Shown here in pieces: positions 1 to 5,926 of a stretch of 6,504 nt of DNA. Under the pieces are notes generated by a model, which ran no database searches, was not told the DNA's origin, and saw nothing but the letters and a program-made list of their open reading frames with translations. Position 1 is the first letter of the stretch; each line of letters opens with the position of its first letter. This DNA is from Natronohydrobacter sp. GTDB lineage: Bacteria; Pseudomonadota; Alphaproteobacteria; Rhodobacterales; Rhodobacteraceae. Location of the stretch: assembly GCA_007117255.1 (NCBI GenBank), contig SKGU01000385.1:1-6504 (forward strand), read 5' to 3'. A program made the translations under genes and the position numbers.

Positions 1-24
1 AAGTAGCGCGCGATGACCTGAACC

Positions 25-29
25 AAGGA
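25..29 (+). promoter_or_regulatory. Ribosome binding site of lepB
   Basis: AAGGA ends nine bases before the lepB ATG. It supports the start at 39. No promoter can be judged because only 38 bases precede the gene, and transcription may enter from an upstream operon gene. Confidence 0.65.
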
Positions 30-38
30 ACATGACAG

Positions 39-827
39 ATGAGCGCGATTGACGGCAAGAAAGACGGGCTGTGGGAGAACATCAAGACGATTGTTTTCGC
101 ACTTTTGATCGCTGGCCTGTTTCGCACACTGTTTTTCCAGCCTTTCTGGATTCCATCCGGCTCGATGAAGGAAACGCTTCTGATCGGGGATTTCCTCTTC
201 GTCAACAAGATGGCGTATGGGTATTCGCGCTTTTCGTGCCCCTTCGGCCTTTGCCCCATTAACGGGCGCATTTTCGCGTCCGAGCCAGAGCGTGGTGATA
301 TCGTGGTGTTCCGCCATCCCGGCACTGGCGCCGATTACATCAAGCGACTGATCGCGCTTCCGGGTGACCGGGTTCAGATGCGCGATGGCGTGTTGTATCT
401 GAATGACGAAGCTGTCCCGCGCGAGCCAGCGGGTGATTTCATTGAAACCTACGAGCGTCAGGGCAGCGCCGGGCAGTTCCCGCGCTGTGAAAACGCGCCG
501 GTGGGGCAGGGTGGCGAATGCCGCAAATCGCGCGAGATCGAAACCCTGCCCAATGGGGTCAGCTACCCAGTGCTGAACATCCTCGACAATGGTGCAGGCG
601 ACAACACGCCGGTGTTCACGGTGCCTGATGGGCATTTCTTCTTCATGGGTGACAATCGTGACAATTCGCTTGATAGCCGCATGCCGCGTCAGGTCGGCGG
701 GGTCGGCATGGTGCCATTCGACCATCTGATCGGTCGCGCGCGCCATGTGGTGTTTTCCGCCGAAGGCCGTTCACTATTCTTCTTCTGGACATGGCGGAGT
801 GATCGCTTCTTCGCGAGGCTGCCGTGA
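39..827 (+). CDS. lepB: Signal peptidase I (leader peptidase)
   Basis: Membrane-anchored serine protease that removes signal peptides from proteins exported by Sec or Tat. The 262-residue product has one clear N-terminal membrane segment (about residues 14-34) and then a periplasmic S26 peptidase domain. Box B (PSGSM, 39-43) carries the nucleophile Ser42. Box D (YIKRLIALPGD, 100-110) carries the general-base Lys102. Box E (GDNRDNSLDSR, 204-214) is intact. E. coli LepB has two membrane segments and is longer; a single anchor is usual in alphaproteobacteria. Four cysteines (67, 72, 150, 161) lie in the periplasmic part and could form disulfides. The ATG is supported by AAGGA at 25-29, nine bases upstream. 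The stop overlaps the rnc start, so the two are probably co-transcribed and translationally coupled. Function is confident; the number of membrane passes is inferred by eye. Confidence 0.97.
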   Translation: MSAIDGKKDGLWENIKTIVFALLIAGLFRTLFFQPFWIPSGSMKETLLIGDFLFVNKMAYGYSRFSCPFGLCPINGRIFASEPERGDIVVFRHPGTGADYIKRLIALPGDRVQMRDGVLYLNDEAVPREPAGDFIETYERQGSAGQFPRCENAPVGQGGECRKSREIETLPNGVSYPVLNILDNGAGDNTPVFTVPDGHFFFMGDNRDNSLDSRMPRQVGGVGMVPFDHLIGRARHVVFSAEGRSLFFFWTWRSDRFFARLP

Positions 828-1510
828 AAATCTCAGGCGAGGTGAAAGCCTTTGCTGCACGTCTGGGTCATGACTTTGCGCGCCCGGAGCTTTTGCACCG
901 GGCGCTGACACATCCGTCCATGTCTTCGCCCACGCGGCCCGATAACCAGCGGCTTGAATTTCTGGGCGACCGGGTGCTGGGACTGGTGATGGCCGAAGCG
1001 CTTCTGCACGCAGACAAAACTGCCTCCGAGGGCCAGCTTGCGCCGCGTTTCAACGCGCTGGTGCGCAAGGAAGCCTGCGCCGATGTGGCGCGCGCGCTGG
1101 ATTTGGGCGCGGCCCTGCGATTGGGGCGGTCCGAGATGCTGTCGGGTGGACGGCGCAAGGAAGCGATCCTGGGCGATGCGATGGAAGCCGTGATCGCGGC
1201 AGTTTATCTTGACGCCGGGTTTGAGGCGGCGCGCGCGCTGATTTTACGCCATTGGAAAGAGCGCTTGCACCGTGTCGACAGCGACGCACGCGATGCCAAG
1301 ACGCAGCTTCAGGAATGGGTGCAAGCGCGAGCGTTGGCCTTGCCCGCCTATATTGAAACCGCGCGCAGCGGTCCCGATCATGCGCCGCAGTTTACCATTG
1401 AAGTGCGGTTGGAAACAGGCGAATGCGCTGCCGCCACAGCAGGCAGCAAGCGCGTGGCAGAACAGCAGGCGGCCAGCGCCCTTCTGGCCCGGCTTGACGC
1501 AACCCCATGA
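824..1510 (+). CDS. rnc: Ribonuclease III
   Basis: Double-strand-specific endoribonuclease that processes the rRNA precursor and cleaves structured mRNAs and antisense duplexes in the cytoplasm. The 228-residue product has the usual family length and two domains. The RNase III domain (about 5-150) contains the signature RLEFLGDRVL (43-52). The four acidic metal ligands are visible as Glu45, Asp49, Asp118 and Glu121, matching E. coli E41, D45, D114 and E117. A double-stranded-RNA-binding domain follows (about 156-226), ending in the typical GSKRVAEQQAA segment (207-217). The start is GTG at 824, which overlaps the lepB TGA in the string GTGA, with GAGG at 815-818 five bases before it. The stop overlaps the next gene as ATGA. 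rnc beside lepB and close to era is the classic bacterial arrangement. Assignment is certain at family level. Confidence 0.97.
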   Translation: MKISGEVKAFAARLGHDFARPELLHRALTHPSMSSPTRPDNQRLEFLGDRVLGLVMAEALLHADKTASEGQLAPRFNALVRKEACADVARALDLGAALRLGRSEMLSGGRRKEAILGDAMEAVIAAVYLDAGFEAARALILRHWKERLHRVDSDARDAKTQLQEWVQARALALPAYIETARSGPDHAPQFTIEVRLETGECAAATAGSKRVAEQQAASALLARLDATP

Positions 1511-2391
1511 CAAGCAATCTTCGCGGCGCGCTTTGGATGGTGGCGGCGATGCTCTGTTTCGCGATCGAGGATGCGCTGTTCAAATCCGCAACCGGGGCGG
1601 GCTGGCTGACACCGGGCATGGGCACGCTCCTGTTCGGACTGATTGCGATGGGTCTGTCAGCCGTCTTGGCCAGGCTTCAGGGCTGCCCACTCTGGCATCC
1701 CGCCTATCTGCAGCCCCGCTTACTGGCGCGCACAGCGGCCGAGGTTATGGGACGGCTCTTCTTCGCGCTGAGCCTGTTCTATAACAGCCTGACTGTGACC
1801 ACGACAGTGTTGCAGGCTACGCCCATTATCGTGACACTTGGTGCGGTATTCCTGCTGGGCGAACGCGCAGGCCCACGCCGCTGGATCGCGATGGGCGTGG
1901 GGCTGTTGGGTGTGCTTCTGGTGCTGCGCCCTGTGCCTGCGCAGTTTGAACCCACGGCCATTTTCGCAGTGCTTGGCATGCTGGGCTTTGCCTTGCGTGA
2001 TCTGGCCACCCGGACCAGCCCGCCAGAGGTGCGCCCGGCGCAACTCTCGATCCTTGGCTTTGCGGTTGTGACGGTTGCGGGACTTGTCTTGCTGGCGGTG
2101 GAACCAGGCGCACCACGCCTGCCGGCACTTCCGGGGCTGGGATTCATGGCGCTTACGGCCGTTGCTGGCGTGGTTGCCTATAGTGCGCTGACTTTGGCGA
2201 TGCGCACGGGCGAAGTCTCGGCGGTGGCCCCGTTTCGCTACAGTCGCCTTGTCGCAGCCCTTGCCATTGCGATGCTGGTCTTTGGTGAGCGGCCTGATGC
2301 AATCACATGGGCGGGCGCTGCGCTGATCGTGGGGGCAGGGCTCTATACGCTCTGGCGGGAGCGGACGAAACCCGCTAAACGGGGCAGCTAA
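1507..2391 (+). CDS. EamA/DMT-family transporter, ten helices
   Basis: Inner-membrane protein of the drug/metabolite transporter superfamily; the substrate cannot be told from sequence. The 294 residues show about ten hydrophobic segments (roughly 7-24, 35-56, 73-92, 95-117, 125-142, 150-167, 180-198, 208-231, 240-259, 266-283) in two EamA repeats. Each repeat closes with the family motif: LLGER at 116-120 after ATP (104-106), and VFGERPD at 257-263 after APFRYSRLV (241-249). The C-terminus is basic (RERTKPAKRGS), consistent with a cytoplasmic end. The ATG lies in an ATGA overlap with the rnc stop and has no good Shine-Dalgarno sequence, so translation probably depends on coupling to rnc. A transporter has no obvious link to RNase III or Era; it separates two genes that are often adjacent. 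Base composition looks like that of its neighbours, so a recent foreign origin is not indicated. Confidence 0.9.
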   Translation: MTSNLRGALWMVAAMLCFAIEDALFKSATGAGWLTPGMGTLLFGLIAMGLSAVLARLQGCPLWHPAYLQPRLLARTAAEVMGRLFFALSLFYNSLTVTTTVLQATPIIVTLGAVFLLGERAGPRRWIAMGVGLLGVLLVLRPVPAQFEPTAIFAVLGMLGFALRDLATRTSPPEVRPAQLSILGFAVVTVAGLVLLAVEPGAPRLPALPGLGFMALTAVAGVVAYSALTLAMRTGEVSAVAPFRYSRLVAALAIAMLVFGERPDAITWAGAALIVGAGLYTLWRERTKPAKRGS

Positions 2392-2415
2392 ATGCAAGCG
2401 AGGCCTATTCTATGA
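2392..2415 (+). other. Seven-codon mini-ORF bridging transporter and era
   Basis: ATG at 2392 follows the transporter stop TAA (2389-2391) with no gap. It opens a frame reading MQARPIL, and its TGA (2413-2415) overlaps the era ATG (2412-2414) as ATGA. A weak GGGG at 2381-2384 sits seven bases before the ATG. The arrangement is directly visible; that ribosomes use it to couple transporter and era translation is speculation, and chance is a real alternative. Confidence 0.25.
2400..2403 (+). promoter_or_regulatory. Ribosome binding site of era
   Basis: GAGG lies eight bases before the era ATG at 2412. It lets era be initiated independently, unlike the transporter and DUF1491 starts, which lack good sites. 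It also lies within the mini-ORF, so a ribosome translating that ORF would transiently cover it. Confidence 0.5.
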
Positions 2416-3323
2416 CGACACGCGCAGGATTTATCGCCCTGATCGGCGAGCCGAATGCCGGAAAATCCACCCTGACCAATCGCATGGTGGGGGCAAAGGT
2501 CAGCATCGTGACCCATAAGGTGCAGACCACCCGCACCCGCATACGCGGTGTTGCGCTGGAAGGCGATGCGCAGCTTGTCTTTGTCGACACACCAGGCTTG
2601 TTTCGTCCGCGCCGCCGTCTGGACCGTGCCATGGTTGCTGCGGCCTGGGGTGGGGCTGCAGATGCCGACATCATTGTTCTGCTGATTGAGGCGCATCGTG
2701 GCCTGACCGATGGTGTTCAGACAGTCCTTGATACCTTGCGCGACCGCGTCAGCCCCAAACAGACCGTGGCCCTTGCGATCAACAAGATTGACCGGGTGAA
2801 GGCTGAAGCATTGCTGGCCCTGACCGCGAAGCTAAACGACGCATACCCTTTCGCGCAGACATTCCTGATCTCCGCTGAACGCGGGCACGGGGTAGATGAT
2901 CTGAAGCGCTGGCTGGCAGAGCGCCTGCCCGAAGGCCCGTGGCTCTACCCCGAAGACCAGATCGCCGATCTGCCCATGCGCATGATCGCCGCCGAGATGA
3001 CGCGCGAGAAACTGACGCTGCGCCTGCATGAAGAATTGCCGTACCAACTGACAGTCGAGACCGAAAGCTGGCAGGAACGCAAGGATGGCTCGGTGCGCAT
3101 TGACCAGATGATCTATGTGATGCGCGATGGCCATAAGGGGATCGTGCTGGGCAACAAGGGCGAGACGATCAAGGCGATCTCGACCGCAGCGCGGCAGGAA
3201 ATCAGCGAGTTTCTGGGCCGCCCCGTGCATCTGTTTTTGCAAGTGAAAGTCCGCGAGAACTGGATGGAAGAAGCGGAGCGCTATTCCGAGATGGGCCTGG
3301 AGTTCCGCGACGGCAATAAATGA
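2412..3323 (+). CDS. era: GTPase Era, 30S ribosome assembly factor
   Basis: Essential-type GTPase that binds the 3' end of 16S rRNA and acts in 30S subunit maturation. The 303-residue product has the family's normal length. GTPase motifs are all present: G1 GEPNAGKST (12-20), switch-I/G2 region around QTTRTR (38-43), G3 DTPG (59-62), G4 NKID (124-127) and G5 SAERG (154-158). The C-terminal KH domain (about 200-285) carries the RNA-binding GxxG loop as GNKG (247-250), followed by ETIK. The start gives a short N-terminus before G1, as is usual for Era. The stop overlaps the next gene's start as ATGA. Era works on the same precursor rRNA that RNase III cuts, which fits their frequent linkage; here a transporter gene lies between them. 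Confidence 0.97.
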   Translation: MTTRAGFIALIGEPNAGKSTLTNRMVGAKVSIVTHKVQTTRTRIRGVALEGDAQLVFVDTPGLFRPRRRLDRAMVAAAWGGAADADIIVLLIEAHRGLTDGVQTVLDTLRDRVSPKQTVALAINKIDRVKAEALLALTAKLNDAYPFAQTFLISAERGHGVDDLKRWLAERLPEGPWLYPEDQIADLPMRMIAAEMTREKLTLRLHEELPYQLTVETESWQERKDGSVRIDQMIYVMRDGHKGIVLGNKGETIKAISTAARQEISEFLGRPVHLFLQVKVRENWMEEAERYSEMGLEFRDGNK

Positions 3324-3646
3324 CCGCGCGGCTGGCTTCCGGTATCTGGGTCGCAGCCTATCTGCGGCGGCTTCAGATTGAGGGCATCCCGGCCTATGTG
3401 ATCGCGCGCGGGGACAACACTGCAGGCGCGGTGCTGGTAAAGCTGGCATTGATGGATGGTACCGCGCGGGCCTTCATGCGCGGCTTCGATATAGAGACGA
3501 ATACGCGCGTCTGGCAGGTGCTGGTCGAGGGGCAAGAGGGCGATGTCGATGCTGCCATCACCCGCCAGCGTGGCTTTGACCCCGATCTCTGGGTGATTGA
3601 GGTTGAAGATGCGCGCGGGCGTGATTTGCTGGATGGGATAGAGTAG
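3320..3646 (+). CDS. DUF1491 family protein
   Basis: Small protein of 108 residues recognised as DUF1491, a family of unknown function found mainly in alphaproteobacteria. Features I associate with the family are an N-terminal helix with RLASGIWVAAYLRR (4-17), a RGDNTAGAVLVK stretch (30-41), and a C-terminal RGFDPDLWVIEVED block (84-97). The fold looks alpha/beta, with no membrane segment, signal peptide or metal-binding cysteine cluster. The ATG overlaps the era stop (ATGA), and the nearest purine-rich site, GGAG at 3299-3302, is too far away, so translation is probably coupled to era. Its place suggests a link to ribosome maturation, but that is guilt by association only. It is the last gene of the + strand operon here. 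Confidence 0.85.
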   Translation: MTARLASGIWVAAYLRRLQIEGIPAYVIARGDNTAGAVLVKLALMDGTARAFMRGFDIETNTRVWQVLVEGQEGDVDAAITRQRGFDPDLWVIEVEDARGRDLLDGIE

Positions 3647-3757
3647 GGGTACGGCTGCTTTACGGTCACAGTGTATCCACCGCGCAGATTGCATCACCAA
3701 AACAGCTATCAATGGGTTTGTCTGCTATATGTCACATCCCCCGCAAGGCGCGGATTC
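3647..3757. other. Convergent intergenic region without clear terminator
   Basis: These 111 bases separate the ends of two converging operons. They look less GC-rich than the genes. I found only weak pairing, such as CCGC/GCGG at about 3740-3753, and no stem followed by a T-run on either strand. Rho-dependent termination or read-through into antisense RNA are both possible. No gene or RNA is visible. Confidence 0.5.
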
Positions 3758-4708
3758 TCACACCGGATTTAGCACATCTCGTCCTTCCAGATGGGCAATG
3801 GCATTCTCGACAGCCATCAGCCCCATTTCTTCGCGGACATCCAGCGCCGCCGTTCCCAGATGCGGCAGTAAGGTGACGTTTTCCATCCGGCGCAGAGCAT
3901 CTGGCACTTTGGGTTCATGTTCATAGACATCCAGCCCTGCGCCTGCGATCTGGCCTGACTCCAATGCAGCCACAAGGGCGGCTTCCTCGACTACATCGCC
4001 GCGTGCGATATTGATCAGATGTGCATGTGGGCGCATCGCGGCCAGTGCCTGCGCGTCGATCATGTGGCGCGTCTCTGGTCCGCCCGGCACGGCTATGACC
4101 ACGCAATCAGATTTCGCCATCAGTTCCGCCAGACTGTCCACCTGCCGTGCAGGCAGATCGAGTGTCCTTGCTGAGCGGTTATGATAGATCACCTCCATCC
4201 CCAGCCCGTAATGCGCGCGCCGCGCAATTGCCTGACCGATCCGCCCCATTCCGACAATGCCGCATGTCTTGCCCCCCAGATGCAGGCCCAGCATCTGGGT
4301 TGGATGCCAGCCAGTCCACTTGCCTGCGCGCACCAGTCTTTCGCCTTCGCCCGCGCGCCGTGCGCTCATCAGCATCAGCATCAGCGCGATATCGGCTGTG
4401 GCTTCGGTTACGGCACCGGGGGTGTTGGTGACAGTAATCCCCACTGCATGCGCGGCCGCGACATCAATATGGTTGTAGCCTACACCAAAATTCGCGAGCA
4501 ACCGGCAGCGCGCGCTTTCCATGCCGTCGAATACTTCTGCCGTGAACAGATCACCCAGCGTTGGGATCACGACATCATAAAGCACAAGCGCGGCACGCAT
4601 TTCGCCTTTTTTCAGCGGGGTGTTCTGCTCACGAAGTGTGACATTGAAATGCGCCCTTGCTCGATCCAGAACAGTTTCAGGCATCGGGCGAGTGATATAG
4701 AGTTCCAT
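3758..4708 (-). CDS. D-2-hydroxyacid dehydrogenase, glyoxylate/hydroxypyruvate reductase type
   Basis: NAD(P)H-dependent oxidoreductase of the D-isomer-specific 2-hydroxyacid dehydrogenase family; it probably reduces glyoxylate or hydroxypyruvate to glycolate or D-glycerate in the cytoplasm. The 316 residues match the family length. The Rossmann motif is GIVGMGRIG (150-158). The catalytic triad is visible as Arg236 (NIARGD), Glu265 (EHEP) and His283 (LLPHLGTA). FGVGYNHID (74-82) and NTPGAVTEATAD (95-106) are typical of the family. At the end of the second strand the sequence is HNRS (176-179), with no acidic residue where NAD-specific members carry one, so NADPH preference is inferred. The ATG at 4708 is chosen because GAGGA lies seven bases before it and the N-terminus then matches the family. 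The gene starts 10 bases after the CsaA-like gene, so it is probably in the same operon. Formate or phosphoglycerate dehydrogenase roles are less likely. Confidence 0.9.
   Translation of the reverse strand: MELYITRPMPETVLDRARAHFNVTLREQNTPLKKGEMRAALVLYDVVIPTLGDLFTAEVFDGMESARCRLLANFGVGYNHIDVAAAHAVGITVTNTPGAVTEATADIALMLMLMSARRAGEGERLVRAGKWTGWHPTQMLGLHLGGKTCGIVGMGRIGQAIARRAHYGLGMEVIYHNRSARTLDLPARQVDSLAELMAKSDCVVIAVPGGPETRHMIDAQALAAMRPHAHLINIARGDVVEEAALVAALESGQIAGAGLDVYEHEPKVPDALRRMENVTLLPHLGTAALDVREEMGLMAVENAIAHLEGRDVLNPV
4367..4384. repeat. Three perfect copies of hexamer CATCAG
   Basis: CATCAG occurs three times in tandem inside the dehydrogenase gene. On the coding strand it reads CTGATG three times and encodes LMLMLM (residues 109-114), in a hydrophobic helix where family members commonly carry similar residues. 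Gain or loss of a unit would keep the frame. Confidence 0.8.
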
Positions 4709-4715
4709 GACACGA

Positions 4716-4720
4716 TCCTC
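4716..4720 (-). promoter_or_regulatory. Ribosome binding site that fixes the dehydrogenase start
   Basis: On the minus strand GAGGA ends seven bases before the ATG at 4708. It overlaps the TGA stop (4721-4719) of the preceding CsaA-like gene, so terminating ribosomes are placed directly on this site. This argues against starts further upstream, which would run back into that gene. Confidence 0.7.
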
Positions 4721-5057
4721 AATGCATGCGCGCGCCACAGGGCACGTCGTGATCCGGGGCCAGCAAGGTGATGCGCCCTTGCGCGTCAGAGGCTCCCAGC
4801 ACCAGCACTTCCGACATGAACGGCCCAATCTGACGGGGCGGGAAATTCACCACAGCCATCACCTGCCGCCCGATCAGCTTGTCTGGCGTGTAGAGCGCGT
4901 CAATCTGGGCCGAGGATTTTTTCTCGCCGATCTCTGGCCCGAAATCTATCCAGAGCTTGATCGCGGGCTTGCGTGCTTCGGGGAAAGGTTCTGCGCGGAT
5001 CACGCGGCCTGCGCGGATATCGACTTTCAGGAAATCATCAAAGCTGATCACGCTCAT
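4719..5057 (-). CDS. csaA: CsaA-like tRNA-binding-domain protein
   Basis: Small protein of 112 residues that is almost wholly a single OB-fold tRNA-binding domain, as in the C-terminal part of some methionyl-tRNA synthetases and in CsaA. Family landmarks are FLKVDIRAGRV (9-19), EARKPAIKLWIDFG (27-40), KKSSAQI (46-52), VVNFPP (69-74) and FMSEVLVLG (80-88). CsaA of Bacillus has been described as a secretion-related chaperone that forms dimers and can bind tRNA-like RNA; the role in proteobacteria is less clear. The ATG overlaps the proC stop as ATGA and has no strong Shine-Dalgarno site, so it is probably translated by coupling to proC. It is not a fragment of a synthetase: length and both ends match free-standing members. 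Family is sure; the symbol rests on similarity remembered by eye. Confidence 0.88.
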   Translation of the reverse strand: MSVISFDDFLKVDIRAGRVIRAEPFPEARKPAIKLWIDFGPEIGEKKSSAQIDALYTPDKLIGRQVMAVVNFPPRQIGPFMSEVLVLGASDAQGRITLLAPDHDVPCGARMH

Positions 5058-5857
5058 TGCGACAACTCGCGCGACCGATCTGCGGCAGCGGCAATCGCGC
5101 GAACCATCAGCGGGTGCAATTCGGGCATCAGGACATCAAGCGCGGCTGCGGTTGTGCCCTTTGGGCTGGTGACATTGATGCGCAACTGTTCGGCGCTTTC
5201 ATCTGACCCTGCGGCCAGTTGACCCGCGCCGATGACCGTGGCGCGCGCAAGCTGCATGGCCAGATCCGCGCTCAGACCTTGTGCTTCGCCAGCAGCCGCC
5301 ATCGCCTCGATCATGTGGAACACATAGGCCGGGCCAGAGCCGGACAGGCCTGTCACCGCGTCCATCTGCGATTCGTCTTCCAGCCGGACGGTCTGGCCGA
5401 CCGCTGATAACAGGTCTTCGGCCAGGGCCAGATCCTGCTCCGAGACAAGCGCATTGCCGATCAGCGCAGAAATACCTGCGCCCACAGCGGCAGGCGTATT
5501 GGGCATGGCGCGGATGATGGGCGTCCGATCACCGAACGCCTGTGCGAAGAGCGCAAGCGGCGTGCCGGCGGCAATGGACATGAACAAGGTGGGGCCGTTG
5601 CCAAATGCTTGCAGCGCGGGCAGGGCATCGCCCATCATTTGCGGCTTGACTGCGACAATGGCGACAGCGGGCGCTGTGGGCAAGTCAGCGTTCAGGTGGA
5701 CACCTGTGCTGCGCAACCAGTCAGAGGGGGCCGGGTCAATCACATAGACGCAGTGCGGCGGCAAACCCTCAGATAGCCAGCCTGCCAACATGGCACTGCC
5801 CATCTTGCCACAACCCAGCAGAACGATGCCCGCTTGCGCGATCCTGTCAAACGCCAT
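5054..5857 (-). CDS. proC: Pyrroline-5-carboxylate reductase
   Basis: Catalyses the last step of proline synthesis, NAD(P)H-dependent reduction of 1-pyrroline-5-carboxylate to L-proline, in the cytoplasm. The 267 residues match the usual length of about 270. Visible motifs in order are the Rossmann GCGKMG (15-20), VKPQ (70-73), RAMPNTPAAVGAG (116-128), VTGLSGSGPAYVF (168-180) and the C-terminal signature VTSPKGTTAAAL (229-240), which contributes to the substrate site and dimer. ATG at 5857 is preferred over the in-frame TTG at 5905: AAGGGG sits six bases before it, and the 16 extra residues would be basic, unlike the family, and would be encoded partly by a strong stem-loop. The gene is 69 bases downstream of the YbjN gene, and its stop overlaps the CsaA-like start. 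Assignment is secure. Confidence 0.96.
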   Translation of the reverse strand: MAFDRIAQAGIVLLGCGKMGSAMLAGWLSEGLPPHCVYVIDPAPSDWLRSTGVHLNADLPTAPAVAIVAVKPQMMGDALPALQAFGNGPTLFMSIAAGTPLALFAQAFGDRTPIIRAMPNTPAAVGAGISALIGNALVSEQDLALAEDLLSAVGQTVRLEDESQMDAVTGLSGSGPAYVFHMIEAMAAAGEAQGLSADLAMQLARATVIGAGQLAAGSDESAEQLRINVTSPKGTTAAALDVLMPELHPLMVRAIAAAADRSRELSQ

Positions 5858-5863
5858 TTCCAG

Positions 5864-5869
5864 CCCCTT
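5864..5869 (-). promoter_or_regulatory. Ribosome binding site that fixes the proC start
   Basis: AAGGGG on the minus strand lies six bases before the ATG at 5857, just downstream of an A-rich stretch. It sits outside the intergenic stem-loop, which ends at 5882, so it should be accessible. Confidence 0.6.
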
Positions 5870-5881
5870 TTTTATCTTTGC

Positions 5882-5909
5882 CCCTTTGTTGCGCTCAGGC
5901 GCCAAAGGG
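5882..5909 (-). other. Strong stem-loop between the YbjN gene and proC
   Basis: Reading the minus strand, CCCTTTG (5909-5903) and GCGC (5902-5899) pair with GCGC (5894-5891) and CAAAGGG (5888-5882). This gives 11 base pairs, a CTGA loop and an AA bulge. No T-run follows on either strand, so it is not a standard terminator. An mRNA-processing or stability element that sets proC levels relative to the upstream gene is the most reasonable guess. Confidence 0.6.
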
Positions 5910-5913
5910 TCAA
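5885..5913 (-). promoter_or_regulatory. Possible weak promoter for proC
   Basis: On the minus strand TTGACC (5913-5908) matches five of six bases of a -35 box. Seventeen bases later AACAAA (5890-5885) is only a three-of-six -10 box. It would give a leader of roughly 20 bases before proC. It overlaps the stem-loop almost entirely, so at most one of the two readings need be functional. Confidence 0.2.
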
Positions 5914-5926
5914 GAGGGGGTGACGG

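Noticed and set aside
1..38. Possible 3' end of an upstream gene; one frame reads VARDDLNQGT then TGA at 33-35.
   Set aside because: Only ten codons are visible and other frames also stop nearby (TAG at 4-6, TGA at 14-16 and 19-21), so neither frame nor identity can be judged. acpS is a plausible upstream neighbour but cannot be supported.
1720..2397. Long antisense open frame (225 residues) opposite the transporter gene.
   Set aside because: The protein is rich in Arg, His, Gln and Cys with no recognisable motif, typical of a shadow frame in GC-rich DNA; the sense gene has clear EamA motifs.
2832..3449. Antisense open frame (205 residues) opposite era and the DUF1491 gene.
   Set aside because: It covers the era KH domain and runs across the era-DUF1491 junction, has no known motif, and both sense genes are well supported.
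3740..3753. Short CCGC/GCGG stem after the dehydrogenase stop as a terminator.
   Set aside because: Only four firm pairs and no T-run, so it is not distinguishable from chance.
4181..4771. Plus-strand open frame (196 residues) inside the dehydrogenase gene.
   Set aside because: Low-complexity shadow composition with many His, Arg, Ala and Cys, no motif, and opposite all the cofactor and catalytic motifs of the dehydrogenase.
4709..4828. N-terminal extension of the dehydrogenase to a TTG at 4828.
   Set aside because: It would overlap the CsaA-like gene by over 100 bases, and the added residues do not resemble the family; the ATG at 4708 has a good ribosome binding site.
5858..5905. N-terminal extension of proC to a TTG at 5905.
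   Set aside because: A rare start inside the intergenic hairpin, with a basic N-terminus foreign to the family; ATG at 5857 has AAGGGG at proper spacing.
5882..5909. Intrinsic terminator of the YbjN gene.
   Set aside because: The stem is good, but the sequence that follows on the minus strand is A- and G-rich with no T-run, and the plus strand side also lacks one.
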